Positions 41,531-51,361 of a stretch of 64,000 nt of DNA are shown one piece after another. The notes below the pieces were generated by a model, which made no database searches, had not been told where the DNA came from, and saw only the letters and a list, made by a program, of their open reading frames with translations. The number at the start of each line of letters is the position of its first letter. Position 1 is the first letter of the stretch. The stretch comes from an uncultured bacterium (GTDB lineage Bacteria; Planctomycetota; Phycisphaerae; Phycisphaerales; SM1A02): NCBI GenBank assembly GCA_903891095.1, contig CAITDI010000022.1, forward strand, positions 35,142 to 99,141. Reading direction: 5' to 3'. Both the position numbers and the translations under genes were made by a program.

Positions 41531-42769
41531 ATGTCCGCCGCAAGCACGCAGCCGCCCGTCACGATCCAAACCAGCGCTTCAACCATGAGCACGACTCCAG
41601 CAGCACCCGCCGCCCCCGCAGGACCCATCTTCGACAAGGGCCTCGCGAACACGATCGCAGCCGAGACGCAGATGTCGTTCATCGACGGCGGCAAGGGCGT
41701 GCTCGAGTACGTCGGCATCGAGATCGACGCGCTCGCGCGCAACTCGACCTACGAGGAGACGGTGTACCTGCTCTGGAACACCAAGCTCCCGACGCAGGCC
41801 GAGCTCAACGCGCTCAAGAGCGCGCTGCAGGCCGAGTACGAGATTCCCGACGCGATCTACGACATGATCAAGTCGTTCCCGAAGGACGCCGTGCCGATGC
41901 ACGCCCTTCGCACGCTCGTCTCCGCGCTCGCGCTGCACGACGCCGAGGCGACCTCGAGCGAGACGACGCCGGCCGGCATCGAGAGCGCCAAGCGCCAGGC
42001 GCTGCGCCTCGTCGCCAAGACGCCGACCCTGATCGCGAACTTCGACCGTCACCGCTCGGGCAAGGCGTTCGTCCGCCCGAACAAGTCGTACGACATCGCC
42101 ACGAACTTCCTCTGGATGCTCAACGGCGAGAAGCCGACCGAGGCGATGTCCCGCGGCCTCGACATCTGCCTGATCCTGCACGCGGACCACGGCCTCAACG
42201 CGTCGACCTTCGCGGGTCGCGTGACGATCGCCACGCTGTCCGACATGTACAGCGCGATGACGACCGCCGTCGGCACCCTCAAGGGCCCGCTCCACGGCGG
42301 CGCCAACGAGGAAGTCATGATCATGCTCGACGAGATCGGTTCGATGGACAACGTCGAGCCGTACATCAAGGGCAAGCTCGAGCGCAAGGAGCTGATCATG
42401 GGCTTCGGTCACCGCGTCTACAAGGCGTACGACCCGCGCGCGACGTACCTCAAGACGTTCGCCAAGCAGATCGCGACCGACACGGGCAACATCAAGCTCT
42501 TCGAGATGAGCCAGAAGATCGAGGGCATCGTCCTCGACGCGAAGGCCGGCAAGGGCATCTTCCCGAACGTCGACTTCTACAGCGCGACGACCTACCACTG
42601 CCTCGGCATCAAGACCGACCTCTTCACCTGCATGTTCGCGATGAGCCGCATGTCGGGCTGGGCCGGCCACTGCATCGAGCAGCTCCAGGACAACCGTCTT
42701 ATCCGCCCGCAGGCGAAGTACAACGGGCCGCATGAGGCGCCGTATGTGGCCATGGCCCAGCGCAGCTGA
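41531..42769 (+). CDS. gltA: Citrate synthase
   Basis: A 412-residue enzyme from the ATG at 41531 (GGAG nine bases upstream). The first about 35 residues are Thr/Ala/Pro-rich and not conserved. The core (LEYVGIEIDALARNSTYEETVYLLW...) is that of short, type I citrate synthases. Catalytic residues are seen in LILHADHGLN, GPLHGGANEEV, MGFGHRVYKAYDPRA and near the end in the Asp of PNVDFYS. The product is citrate from oxaloacetate and acetyl-CoA, entry to the TCA cycle. The stop codon lies inside a 21-bp tandem duplication. Confidence 0.97.
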   Translation: MSAASTQPPVTIQTSASTMSTTPAAPAAPAGPIFDKGLANTIAAETQMSFIDGGKGVLEYVGIEIDALARNSTYEETVYLLWNTKLPTQAELNALKSALQAEYEIPDAIYDMIKSFPKDAVPMHALRTLVSALALHDAEATSSETTPAGIESAKRQALRLVAKTPTLIANFDRHRSGKAFVRPNKSYDIATNFLWMLNGEKPTEAMSRGLDICLILHADHGLNASTFAGRVTIATLSDMYSAMTTAVGTLKGPLHGGANEEVMIMLDEIGSMDNVEPYIKGKLERKELIMGFGHRVYKAYDPRATYLKTFAKQIATDTGNIKLFEMSQKIEGIVLDAKAGKGIFPNVDFYSATTYHCLGIKTDLFTCMFAMSRMSGWAGHCIEQLQDNRLIRPQAKYNGPHEAPYVAMAQRS

Positions 42770-42815
42770 GGGATGGCCCAGCGCAGCTGAGGGATGGCCC
42801 CGCGCGGCTAAAGGG
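42752..42815 (+). repeat. 21-bp repeats spanning the citrate synthase stop codon
   Basis: ATGGCCCAGCGCAGCTGAGGG at 42752-42772 (the last codons, TGA stop and next bases) is repeated exactly at 42773-42793. A third, changed copy at about 42794-42815 has TAA instead of TGA. Confidence 0.95.
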
Positions 42816-42860
42816 ACGGCGCCGCGCGGGTCATCCGCGCGCCCAAACAGATTCCACCAC

Positions 42861-42891
42861 CCACCGCCTCGGCCCTCCGCCGGGGCGGTGG
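42861..42891 (+). terminator. Weak hairpin after citrate synthase
   Basis: A 12-bp stem with one G-U pair (CCACCGCCTCGG at 42861-42872, CCGGGGCGGTGG at 42880-42891) is not followed by a U-tract. It may terminate in a factor-dependent way. Confidence 0.4.
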
Positions 42892-43030
42892 TCGTTCAGG
42901 CGGGCTAACCCGCACGACTGGAACCGCCACACCGCGCGACACATGTGCCATCCATGCAATGTCTTGAGTCGATGCCGCCAGAGGTCGACAAATCCTCGCT
43001 GCGCTCCGTTCGGCGCGACAGGGGAACTGC

Positions 43031-44905
43031 ATGGGATCATCTGCCGAGTTTCGTCCCTCCGGCGACGACCACAATTCCGATCCGCGAAGCGACGAGACCC
43101 TGCCGCTCGGGGCGACGCCGAATCCTACTCCTACTCCGAGCCCTTCCGCGGGCACCGAGATCGAGGGCGACGTCGTCGGCTGCTACCGGCTGCTGACCCG
43201 CAAGGGCGAAGGCGGCTTTGCCACGGTCTGGCAAGCCAAGCGACTGACCGGCTTCGAGCAGATGGCGGCGATCAAGATCGTCAAGCCGGGCATGGACTCG
43301 CCGTCGATCATCGAGCGTTTCCGCCAGGAGATGTCGATGCTGGCGCGGATGGACCATCCGCACATCGCGAAGGTCTTCGACGGCGGCGAGACGCAGAGCC
43401 GTCGGTCGTACTTCGTGATGGAGCTCGTCGATGGCAAGCCGCTCACCGACTACGCCGACGAGCATTGCCTGACGGTGGAGGAGCGGCTGCAGCTGTTCCT
43501 CCAGGTCTGCGATGCGGTGCAGTACGCGCACCACAAGGACATCGTCCACCGCGATCTCAAGCCGTCCAACATCATGGTCTCGTGGGACAGCGAGAGCGGC
43601 GCGAACGCGAAGGTCATCGACTTCGGCATCGCCAAGGCGCTCGCGCGGCCGCTGTCGGCGCACACGATGCGCGAGGAGTCCGGCCAGATGGTCGGGACCT
43701 TCGAGTACATGAGCCCCGAGCAGGCCGCAGGCCGCGACGACGTCGATGCGCGCAGCGACATCTACTCGCTCGGCGTGATCCTGTACGAGCTGCTCGTGGG
43801 CGAGCGGCCGTTCGACCGCAAGTCGCTGCGCCGCAACAGCCGCACGGCGATCCAGCAGGCGATCCGCGAGCACGAGCCGCAGCGTCCGAGCGAGCGCATC
43901 GCGCAGATGCAGGCGTACAGCGCCGACGTCGCGCGGCGCCACGCGGAGCATCGGCGCACCACGCCGGCCAAGCTCGCCGCGCTGATCAGGCGCGAACTCG
44001 GCTGGATCCCGATGAAGGCGATGTGCAAGGACCGCGACGACCGCTACGCGACCGCGCAGGCGCTCGCCGACGACGTGAGGAGCTTCCTCAAGCGCGAGAC
44101 GGTCAGCGCGGTGCCGCCTTCGTACGGCTACCGCATGCGCAAGTACGTGCGCAGCCACCGCGATCCGCTGCTGGTGTGCGCGGCTTCGGTGATCGCGCTG
44201 GGGTCGGCGTCGTTCCAGCTTGCAACGCGGTTGACGCGTGCGACGCCGGAGCCGAGCGACGCCGCGCACGCAGTGATCGTGTACGAGGTCGGCGGCGAAT
44301 CAGCTGAAGCCGCACTCGATTTCGCGGCGTCCAATCCCAACGCGAGCCCTCGCGAGGTCGAGTACGTCCTGGCGCTGCAGTTGAAGACTGTGGAGTTCCT
44401 CGAGCATCAAATCGAGGGGCAGACCACGCTCCTCAAGGTGATCGAGGCCGAGATCGAGAAGATCGCCGAGGGCGCCGCGTCGAATGGAGCAGCCACCGCC
44501 AATCCGGCCGCGGGACCGTCGACTCGTGACTCCGAGGCGAAGGCGTCCGATCGCACGGGCGCCGATCGCACGGGCTCCTTCCGGGAGGATCTCCACCGGC
44601 AGAAGGCCGAGTGCCGCGAGAAGATCTCCAAGCTGTCGGCCCAACTTCGCAACGCGTTGGCGCGCGAGGCGTGGTTCCAGTTCCGCTTGGGTAGGGCTGC
44701 GGCTGCGGTGCAGACGATGCAGCAATTGCTCGTCGACGAGAAGTCGCTCCGACGATCGGAAGCGGATCTCTACCAGCAGGCGCTCAAGTTCTACGAAGCC
44801 CCTCCGCTCGGAGGTCAGGCGCCGACCACATGGAGCCTTCGCGCACCGTGGGGCGGCAAGGTCAACCAGCCCGCCGACAAGGCGGCGCGGGCTCCGCGCG
44901 ATTGA
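43031..44905 (+). CDS. Membrane Ser/Thr protein kinase
   Basis: A 624-residue kinase. The N-terminal 45 residues are Asp/Pro/Thr-rich. The kinase domain is at about 50-365: G-loop KGEGGFATVWQAK, lysine K82 (AAIKIVK), HRDLKPSN (173-180), DFG (197-199) and MSPEQ. One hydrophobic helix lies at about residue 377-397 (LLVCAASVIALGSASFQLA). The C-terminal about 225 residues are helical with charged coiled-coil-like segments (VEYVLALQLKTVEFLEHQIEGQTTLLKVIEAE). No sigma gene accompanies it, unlike the two other kinases of the window. The signalling partner is unknown. Confidence 0.93.
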   Translation: MGSSAEFRPSGDDHNSDPRSDETLPLGATPNPTPTPSPSAGTEIEGDVVGCYRLLTRKGEGGFATVWQAKRLTGFEQMAAIKIVKPGMDSPSIIERFRQEMSMLARMDHPHIAKVFDGGETQSRRSYFVMELVDGKPLTDYADEHCLTVEERLQLFLQVCDAVQYAHHKDIVHRDLKPSNIMVSWDSESGANAKVIDFGIAKALARPLSAHTMREESGQMVGTFEYMSPEQAAGRDDVDARSDIYSLGVILYELLVGERPFDRKSLRRNSRTAIQQAIREHEPQRPSERIAQMQAYSADVARRHAEHRRTTPAKLAALIRRELGWIPMKAMCKDRDDRYATAQALADDVRSFLKRETVSAVPPSYGYRMRKYVRSHRDPLLVCAASVIALGSASFQLATRLTRATPEPSDAAHAVIVYEVGGESAEAALDFAASNPNASPREVEYVLALQLKTVEFLEHQIEGQTTLLKVIEAEIEKIAEGAASNGAATANPAAGPSTRDSEAKASDRTGADRTGSFREDLHRQKAECREKISKLSAQLRNALAREAWFQFRLGRAAAAVQTMQQLLVDEKSLRRSEADLYQQALKFYEAPPLGGQAPTTWSLRAPWGGKVNQPADKAARAPRD

Positions 44906-44929
44906 CGCTGCGGAGCGGCTCCGCGCGCG

Positions 44930-47329
44930 TTACTTCTTGACGACCTTCTTCGTCTGCGGATAGATCAGCACGCGGTCGTGGCACAGCAGCACCACGTCGT
45001 CGGCGCCGTCGCCGGTGAGGTCGACGACCATCGCCATGCTCGGTTCGAACTCGCGCGGCTCGCCGCCCTGGAACATGCGCGTCTCGAACACCTTGAAGCG
45101 CGTGATCGGCACAAGGCGGCCCGACTCGCTGAAGCTCAGCACGCCGAGCGACTGCTCGCCCGCGTCGAGCACGACGAGGTCGAGGAAGCCGTCGCTGTTG
45201 ACGTCGCCGGTCGAGATCTCGTGGTCGATCTGCTGGATGCGGTCGCCGCGGTAGCTCGCGAGTTCCTGCAGCGCGAGGCGCGCGCCGTCGAGACGCGCGA
45301 TCGCGAAGCCGTCGTCGCCGATGAGCATCACGTCGGTCGCGGCCGTTTCCGTTCCCTTGTCAGGGCTGCCCGCGCCGCTGAACGCTCCCGCGCGCACGCC
45401 GCCGAACTTGAAGCCGGTCACGGGATGCTCGTCGTTCTGCGACCACTTGCCGGCCGCGTCCTTGGTGAACTCCGCGAGCGCGCCGTTTTCCTTGTCGCTC
45501 GCGACCAGCGCGTTGCCGCGCACGGTGAGCGCGACGAGCTTGGCGTCGGCGCGCGAGGCGTTCATCTGCGTGACGACCTGCCAGCCCGGAGGCGTCGCGG
45601 TCGGCGCGTAGCGCAGCGCGCGGATGAAGTTGCGGTCGGCGATCACGAGTTCCTTCTTGCCGTCGCCGTCGACGTCGAACGCGACGGAGTTGCCGGCGTT
45701 CGCCGCCTGCGCGAGGCCGAACTGGCCCATGTCCTTCGACTCGCGGAGCTCGAACGAGCGCTTGCCGTCCTTTTCCTTTCCGTCCTTCTCCACGGCCTGC
45801 AGCATCGACATCGGCTTGTCGGCGGTGAAGAGCAGGATGTCGACCTTGCCGTCCTGGTCGGCGTCGAGGTCGAGCATCGCGTCGGGACCCTTGACGAGCG
45901 AGCCGAGCTTGACGATCTCGGGCTTCGCGTCGCTGCCGCCGTCGACCGGCAGCAGCTCCATCTGGTAGTTGCGGCCGTCCTTGGTGATCACCGCGACGCG
46001 CGGACCGCTCTCGAGGCGCACGATCGAAAGCACGCTCGGCGAGCAGCCCGGCGAAAGCTGCATCGCGACGGGGAAGGTGAGCGCGCCGTCCTTCCACTGC
46101 GAGCGGCCGACGACGCCTTCCTTGTCGCTGAGCACGAACACTTCGTCGCCCGGCTTGCCGTCGACATCGCCCGCGGCGAGTGCGTCGAGTTCGGCAAAGC
46201 TCGGCTGCGGCACGCCTGGCTGCAGGCCGCGGCCCTTCTGCTGGCGGTACACGGTGACGGCGCTGGCCGACGGATCGGTCGCGATCACATCGACGAGTCC
46301 GTCGCCATCGACATCGGCGACCGCGTACGAACGCTTCTTGCCGCCGGTGCCGGAGAAGACCTCGATCGCGGCTTCCTTCGAGCCGCCCGCGTCGGGCACG
46401 AGTTCCTCGACCACGATGCGCTTGCTCTGGCGCTCGATGCGCGCGATGAGATCCTTCTTGCCGCCGGGAAGGCGGAGCGCGGTCACCTCGCGCAGCGGCG
46501 GCATCTCGAAGCGACGCTGAGCGCCGAGGCGCGCGGTCTTGCCGCCTGCGGTTTCATCGACGCTCGCGAGCCAAAGGCGCACGGGCGCGGAGTTGTCGGG
46601 CGCGACGCCGATGAGATCGTTGTGCTTGTCGCCGTCGAAGTCGCCGACGACGAGCGCGACGAGCGGCTCGCCTGAGCCGAGTTCGACCGCCTCGCCGAGC
46701 TTGCTGCCGTCGAGCGGCCAGATGGTCGCTTGTCCGCTGACGATCGCCGCGAGATCGGGCTTCGAGTCGCCGATGAGGTCGGCGATCACGAACGCGTCGC
46801 GGTTGGTGCTGAGTCCCTTGAGCGGGATGCGGCGCTCGACCTCGAACGTGCCGGGCTTGGTCTGCTTCATGAACACGACCGTGCCGGGCTGGCCCGCGTA
46901 CACGATGTCGAGCTTGCCGTCGCCGTTGAAGTCGTAGGGGATGAGCGCGTTGACCTGGTGCGAGACCGGGATCTCGACGCGCTTGAAGCGCCAGTGCGGT
47001 GGAACTTCATTCACGCTGCCCTTCGCCTCGACGGGATCGTCGGGCGACGCGTTCGGCTTCTGCAGGTGCAGCTCGAGGCGGCTCTTGAAGTTGTTCGCGA
47101 CCAGCAGGTCGGTCTTGCCGTCACCGTCGAAGTCGCCCGAGGCGATCGGGCCCGCGTTCGGGTCGATCTTGACGACCTCGAGCCCGTCGAACCCGAAGTA
47201 TTGCGCGACCTCGGCGCTCTGCGCGGCCGCGTGGGCTGCGATCGAGGCTGCGAGCGACGTCGCGAGCAGGATGGCGGGAACGCGGAGGAGTCCGCGGTTC
47301 AGTCGGGAGGTCTGCTGGAGTGGCTTCAT
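44930..47329 (-). CDS. Large exported VCBS/FG-GAP-repeat protein
   Basis: A 799-residue protein from the ATG at 47329 (MKPLQQTSRLNRGLL) with a signal peptide ending SLAASIAAHAAAQS. It contains at least six FG-GAP/VCBS repeats with D-x-D/N-G-D-G motifs: DFDGDGKTDLLV, DFNGDGKLDIVY, DVDGDGLVDVIA, DVNSDGFLDLVV, DLTGDGADDVVL. These blades bind calcium and make an integrin-alpha-like propeller. A surface-adhesion or structural role is inferred. Divergent from the HtrA-like protease with 78 bp between starts. The open frame extends to 48343 but overlaps that protease. Confidence 0.85.
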   Translation of the reverse strand: MKPLQQTSRLNRGLLRVPAILLATSLAASIAAHAAAQSAEVAQYFGFDGLEVVKIDPNAGPIASGDFDGDGKTDLLVANNFKSRLELHLQKPNASPDDPVEAKGSVNEVPPHWRFKRVEIPVSHQVNALIPYDFNGDGKLDIVYAGQPGTVVFMKQTKPGTFEVERRIPLKGLSTNRDAFVIADLIGDSKPDLAAIVSGQATIWPLDGSKLGEAVELGSGEPLVALVVGDFDGDKHNDLIGVAPDNSAPVRLWLASVDETAGGKTARLGAQRRFEMPPLREVTALRLPGGKKDLIARIERQSKRIVVEELVPDAGGSKEAAIEVFSGTGGKKRSYAVADVDGDGLVDVIATDPSASAVTVYRQQKGRGLQPGVPQPSFAELDALAAGDVDGKPGDEVFVLSDKEGVVGRSQWKDGALTFPVAMQLSPGCSPSVLSIVRLESGPRVAVITKDGRNYQMELLPVDGGSDAKPEIVKLGSLVKGPDAMLDLDADQDGKVDILLFTADKPMSMLQAVEKDGKEKDGKRSFELRESKDMGQFGLAQAANAGNSVAFDVDGDGKKELVIADRNFIRALRYAPTATPPGWQVVTQMNASRADAKLVALTVRGNALVASDKENGALAEFTKDAAGKWSQNDEHPVTGFKFGGVRAGAFSGAGSPDKGTETAATDVMLIGDDGFAIARLDGARLALQELASYRGDRIQQIDHEISTGDVNSDGFLDLVVLDAGEQSLGVLSFSESGRLVPITRFKVFETRMFQGGEPREFEPSMAMVVDLTGDGADDVVLLCHDRVLIYPQTKKVVKK

Positions 47330-47407
47330 GCGATGGTCCGCCGTCGGAGGGGAATGCGTGTCGTGCGGCGTGGGCCGCGCGAGGGCGGGTATAGTAGGGG
47401 CTTCCTC

Positions 47408-48430
47408 ATGCTTATGAACACACCGATTTCCAAGCTCGTGACCGCTGCCCGCATCGCCGCGTGTGTCGCGGTCGGCTTCGCTGCGGCAGCGTCCGCCCCG
47501 GCATCCGCCCTGGCATCCACCGACGTTGTCAAGCTCAAGAGCGGCGCGATGGTCGGCGGCACGGTGCTCAAGCGCAACGAGCATCGCATCTGGGTCGATG
47601 TCGGCGCCGATGTCCTCAGCTTCTCGATGGACGACGTCGCGAACGTCGAGTCGGAGAGCGCGGGCGCCAAGGTCGCGGTCAAGCTCGACACGCTGTTCTC
47701 GACGGCCGAGGGGCTCGCTGAGCTGCCGCCGCGCGACCAGGCCAAGATCCTCGGGCCCGCGGTCATCAAGGTCTCGACGCCAGGCGGCCTCGGCTCCGGC
47801 GTGATCCTCTCGCGCGACGGCTACGCGATCACCAACGCGCACGTCGTGCAGGGCGAGACCAATCTGCGCGCGACCGTGTGGTTCGCACAGCCCGACGGCA
47901 CGCTCAAGCGCACCGACATCGACGACGTCGAGCTCGTGGCGGTCAACAACCACATCGATCTCGCGCTCATCAAGGTCAAGCATCCCGAAGGCAAGGACTT
48001 TCCCTTCGCGCCCGTGCAGGACGCGGAGAAGCTCGACATCGGACAGAACGTCTTCGCCATCGGCAGCCCGCTCGGCCTCGAGCGCACGCTCACGCAGGGC
48101 GTCATCTCGACGACGCAGCGGAATTTCGACGGCCTCACCTACATCCAGACCGACACGCCGATCAATCCCGGCAACTCGGGTGGACCGCTGTTCAACACCA
48201 AGGGCGAGGTCATCGGCATCACCAACATGGGCATCCGCGGCGGCGAAGCGCTTGGCTTCGCGATCCCCGCGCGCTACGTGAAGGACTTCATCCGCAACCG
48301 CGAGAGCTTCGCGTACGACCGCAACAACCCCAACTCGGGCCACAACTACCAGAAGCCGCCTGCGCGCTCGATGGAGGGCGCGCCGCCGCAGCTCAAGGAC
48401 GGATCGTCGGGCGGTACGGCCGCCAAGTGA
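47408..48430 (+). CDS. Exported HtrA/DegP-like serine protease without PDZ domain
   Basis: A 340-residue protein from the ATG at 47408 (AGGGG upstream) with a signal peptide ending ASALAS. Residues about 40-110 form a small beta domain (VVKLKSGAMVGGTVLK). The trypsin-like domain has H145 (NAHVV), D184 (NHIDLALI) and S257 (PGNSGGP), with AIGSPLGLERTLTQGVIS typical of HtrA. The protein ends shortly after the catalytic domain, so the PDZ domain of DegP is missing. A periplasmic housekeeping or processing protease is likely. The promoter may include TATAGT at about 47391. Confidence 0.92.
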   Translation: MLMNTPISKLVTAARIAACVAVGFAAAASAPASALASTDVVKLKSGAMVGGTVLKRNEHRIWVDVGADVLSFSMDDVANVESESAGAKVAVKLDTLFSTAEGLAELPPRDQAKILGPAVIKVSTPGGLGSGVILSRDGYAITNAHVVQGETNLRATVWFAQPDGTLKRTDIDDVELVAVNNHIDLALIKVKHPEGKDFPFAPVQDAEKLDIGQNVFAIGSPLGLERTLTQGVISTTQRNFDGLTYIQTDTPINPGNSGGPLFNTKGEVIGITNMGIRGGEALGFAIPARYVKDFIRNRESFAYDRNNPNSGHNYQKPPARSMEGAPPQLKDGSSGGTAAK

Positions 48431-48556
48431 CGACGCAAACTGAAGTTCGTGCGCGCCTCGTCGCGCCGTGAAAGATCAGACATCCGGGATCCAACATCGC
48501 GCCCTCCCGCGGCAACGCGGTTCACCCATCGGGGCCATCTCAGCAAAGGACATCCT

Positions 48557-50341
48557 GTGCAGCGCATCGCATCAGCCACCATCATCTCGTTCACGGCCGT
48601 CTTCATGTCCTCGCTCGCGTTCGCGGGCGATGCGCTCACCATCCGCGACATCGCGCCTGAGAAGGCGCTGCTCGTGGTCGGCGCCGACGACCTGCATGGG
48701 ACGATCGACCGCCTCGGCACGACCTCGTTCGGCAAGCTGTGGAACGACCCCGTCATGGCCGAGCAGGTCAAGAAGTTCAAGGACGGCTTCGAGAAGGGCG
48801 TCAAGGACGCCGCCGAGAAGGCCGGCATCGAGCGCGACTCGGTCACCTGGCCGTCGAGCATGGGTCTTGCCGTGATGGCGACCATCGACGAGGAGCTCGG
48901 ACTTCCGACGCCGCAGTTCATGTTCTTCTGCGACTGGAGCTCCGACGCCGAGAAGGCGACCAAGTGGATCGACGCGATGATCTCCACCATGGAGAAGGAC
49001 GCGAAGGAAGCGGGCGGCGCCGTCAAGACCGAGGAGATCCGCGGCCGCCGCGTGCTGGTCATGCCGTTCGGCGCGAACGCGAACGACGCGAAGAAGGTTG
49101 CCGACGGCGACGAGGACGAAGACGAGGGTCCGTTCGGCACGCCTGACTTCGCGCCGAAGCAGGTCTGCATCGTCTCCGACAAGGGCCGCATGCTCGCCGC
49201 CAGCTCGACCGAGACGATGGACACCATGCTCCAGCGCGTCGACGGCGATCACGCGAAGTCCGTCGGCGAGAGCGCGACCTTCAAGGGCGCGACCGAACTC
49301 TCAGGCGGCACGCAGGACATCTACGCGGTCCTCGCGACCGAGCAGGCCAAGCCGCTTCTCGCAGCGATGCCGCAGATCATGCTGGTCGAGCCGATCATCA
49401 AGCGCTTCTTCGGCGACATCAAGGCGTGGAGCTTTGGCGTCCACGCGAAGGACGGCGTGTTCGAGACCGCGCAGGGCATCTACGTGCCGGGCGGCAAGGT
49501 CGGACTGCTCTCCCTCATCGACATGTCGTCCGAGCCCAAGGCCGCGCCGGCGATCGTTCCGTCGGATGCGCTCAGCTACGGCCGCATGAACGTGCGCTTT
49601 GACAAGATCGTCTCGATGCTCGACGAGGTCATCGGCGGACTGCCCGAGGACCAGGCCGAGATGATCAAGCCGCAGATCGACATGTACCGCCCCGCGATGA
49701 CCGCTGCGTTTGCGGCGCTCGGACCGGAGATGCACATCTGGGGCACCGAGCCCGATGCGGCCGACCCGATGAGCGCCGGCGCGACGGTCACCGCGATCGC
49801 GATGAAGAACGACAAGGCCTCGGCCGCCGCGGTGAGCGACTTCATCAACCTCCTTCCGCTCGGCCTGCAGCCGCGCGACTTCAACGGCATGACCATCCTG
49901 TCGGATGAGTTCTCGCCGATCGCGCTCGGCATCGGTGGCGGCTACCTCGTCATCGGACAGGTCAAGCAGGTGGAGCAGGCGCTCCGCTCGGTCGACGCCA
50001 AGGGCGAGGCCGGTCTTGCCGGCGACGCGCAGTACGCGGCGGCCGTCAAGGCGATGTCGAAGGATCCCGTCGTCGCGACGGTGTGGTGGAACACGCCGCG
50101 CATGATGGAGTCCGCAGGCCGCACGATGAAGGCCGCGGCCGCTCAGATCGAAGCGATGGGTGGCGGTGAGGACGCGGAGATCCCGGGCGTCGGCCTCGGC
50201 GTCAAGGACGTGTTCTCGTTCTACGACCTGCTCAAGCCCGAAGTCGTCAAGCGCTGCTTTGGCGACACCGTGCTCGACTTCAAGTCGACCAGCGCGGGAT
50301 TCTCGACGAGCCTCCGCGCGCTGCCCGGCACGGGCAAGTGA
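48557..50341 (+). CDS. Large exported protein of unknown function
   Basis: A 594-residue protein starting at GTG 48557 with AAGGA eight bases upstream and a signal peptide IASATIISFTAVFMSSLAFA-GDA. The mature part has about 190 residues rich in Lys/Asp, an acidic loop (DGDEDEDEGP), and two ~180-residue halves with similar hydrophobic patterns (GRMLAASSTETMDTMLQRV and LVIGQVKQVEQALRSV), the look of a DUF3352-type duplicated protein. Function not assigned. It follows the protease by 126 bp on the same strand. Confidence 0.75.
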   Translation: MQRIASATIISFTAVFMSSLAFAGDALTIRDIAPEKALLVVGADDLHGTIDRLGTTSFGKLWNDPVMAEQVKKFKDGFEKGVKDAAEKAGIERDSVTWPSSMGLAVMATIDEELGLPTPQFMFFCDWSSDAEKATKWIDAMISTMEKDAKEAGGAVKTEEIRGRRVLVMPFGANANDAKKVADGDEDEDEGPFGTPDFAPKQVCIVSDKGRMLAASSTETMDTMLQRVDGDHAKSVGESATFKGATELSGGTQDIYAVLATEQAKPLLAAMPQIMLVEPIIKRFFGDIKAWSFGVHAKDGVFETAQGIYVPGGKVGLLSLIDMSSEPKAAPAIVPSDALSYGRMNVRFDKIVSMLDEVIGGLPEDQAEMIKPQIDMYRPAMTAAFAALGPEMHIWGTEPDAADPMSAGATVTAIAMKNDKASAAAVSDFINLLPLGLQPRDFNGMTILSDEFSPIALGIGGGYLVIGQVKQVEQALRSVDAKGEAGLAGDAQYAAAVKAMSKDPVVATVWWNTPRMMESAGRTMKAAAAQIEAMGGGEDAEIPGVGLGVKDVFSFYDLLKPEVVKRCFGDTVLDFKSTSAGFSTSLRALPGTGK

Positions 50342-50371
50342 TGTGAGCTCGACAGTCGTACGCGACAATCC

Positions 50372-50411
50372 ACGCGCCGCGCATCCGATGTGATGCGCGG
50401 CGCGTTTCAAT
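50372..50411 (+). terminator. Terminator after the exported protein
   Basis: A perfect 14-bp stem (ACGCGCCGCGCATC at 50372-50385, GATGCGCGGCGCGT at 50392-50405) with a CGATGT loop and TTCAATTC after. The minus-strand side has no U-tract. Confidence 0.75.
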
Positions 50412-50419
50412 TCGGCTGT

Positions 50420-51307
50420 TCAGCTGCGCGCGTGCGCGATCCACGTGAGCGCCGCGGTCATCTCCTCGCGGCCGATCGTGTGGAAGTCATCGTGTCGCCC
50501 ATGCGGAATGATCGCGAGACGCGAGCGGGGCGCAGCGGCGGCGATCGCGCGTGCTTCTTCGAGCGGCGTGACGGGGTCGTGCTCGCCGGCGAGAACGGCG
50601 ACGGGACAGGCGGTGCGCGCGGCGGCGGCGCGCGTCGAGCGCTCGCGGATGCCGAGCGCGGCGAGCGCCGTGAGCGTCGGGCGGATGATCGGCGTACGCG
50701 GCATCGCGCGCAGGTCGAGGCGTGCGCCGAGCGGCGTGCTGAGGCGCTCGTACGGCGCCAGCGCGACGACGCCCTCCACGCGCGGCGCGAGCGAGTCGAG
50801 CGTCGCTGCGTGGAGCGCGATGGTCGCGCCGAGCGAATGGCCGACGAGGATCAGCGGACCCGTCGTCGCGGCGGCCGCGAGCGACTCGACGAAGAGCTCT
50901 TCATCGGTGCCGAGACGCGTGCCGCGCCCGACTGCATCGCCGTGGCCAGGTAGGTCGGGCATGATCACGCGCTTGACGAACGGCAGCATCGGCCCGACCC
51001 GCGCGAGCGCGTCGTAGCGCGAGCGTGCGAAGCCGTGCAGCACGATCGCGGTGGGCGTCGCGGGGTCGGACTCGCCGATCTCCCAGACGGGGCACGACGC
51101 GCCGTCGAACTCGTGGCGCCATTCACGCGCGGGGAGGCCCCACGCGCTTGGTTCCGATGGGAGACCGCGGCCGAGCGCCCAGCCGAGCGTCTTGCGCTCG
51201 GGCTTGACCGCCTCGCGCACCACGCCTGCGACGACGCCCGCGTACACGAGCGCGCCTGACGCGCCGAGGAACGCCGCACCGCCGAGGATGGCTGCTGGAT
51301 CCGGCAA
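50420..51307 (-). CDS. Alpha/beta hydrolase
   Basis: A 295-residue protein with one N-terminal hydrophobic segment (ILGGAAFLGASGALVYAGVVAGVV) that may anchor it to the membrane. The hydrolase core shows IVLHGF, nucleophile GHSLG (residue about 165) with LGATIALHAA, the acid-loop AGEHDPV and the C-terminal histidine region GRHDDFH. This is the usual esterase/lipase-type triad. The substrate cannot be predicted. It is convergent with the exported protein gene and monocistronic by appearance. Confidence 0.85.
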   Translation of the reverse strand: MPDPAAILGGAAFLGASGALVYAGVVAGVVREAVKPERKTLGWALGRGLPSEPSAWGLPAREWRHEFDGASCPVWEIGESDPATPTAIVLHGFARSRYDALARVGPMLPFVKRVIMPDLPGHGDAVGRGTRLGTDEELFVESLAAAATTGPLILVGHSLGATIALHAATLDSLAPRVEGVVALAPYERLSTPLGARLDLRAMPRTPIIRPTLTALAALGIRERSTRAAAARTACPVAVLAGEHDPVTPLEEARAIAAAAPRSRLAIIPHGRHDDFHTIGREEMTAALTWIAHARS

Positions 51308-51361
51308 GACGCGAAGTCTACGGCAACGCGCCGCGCGCGCGCGAGCGGACGGGCCGCGCGA

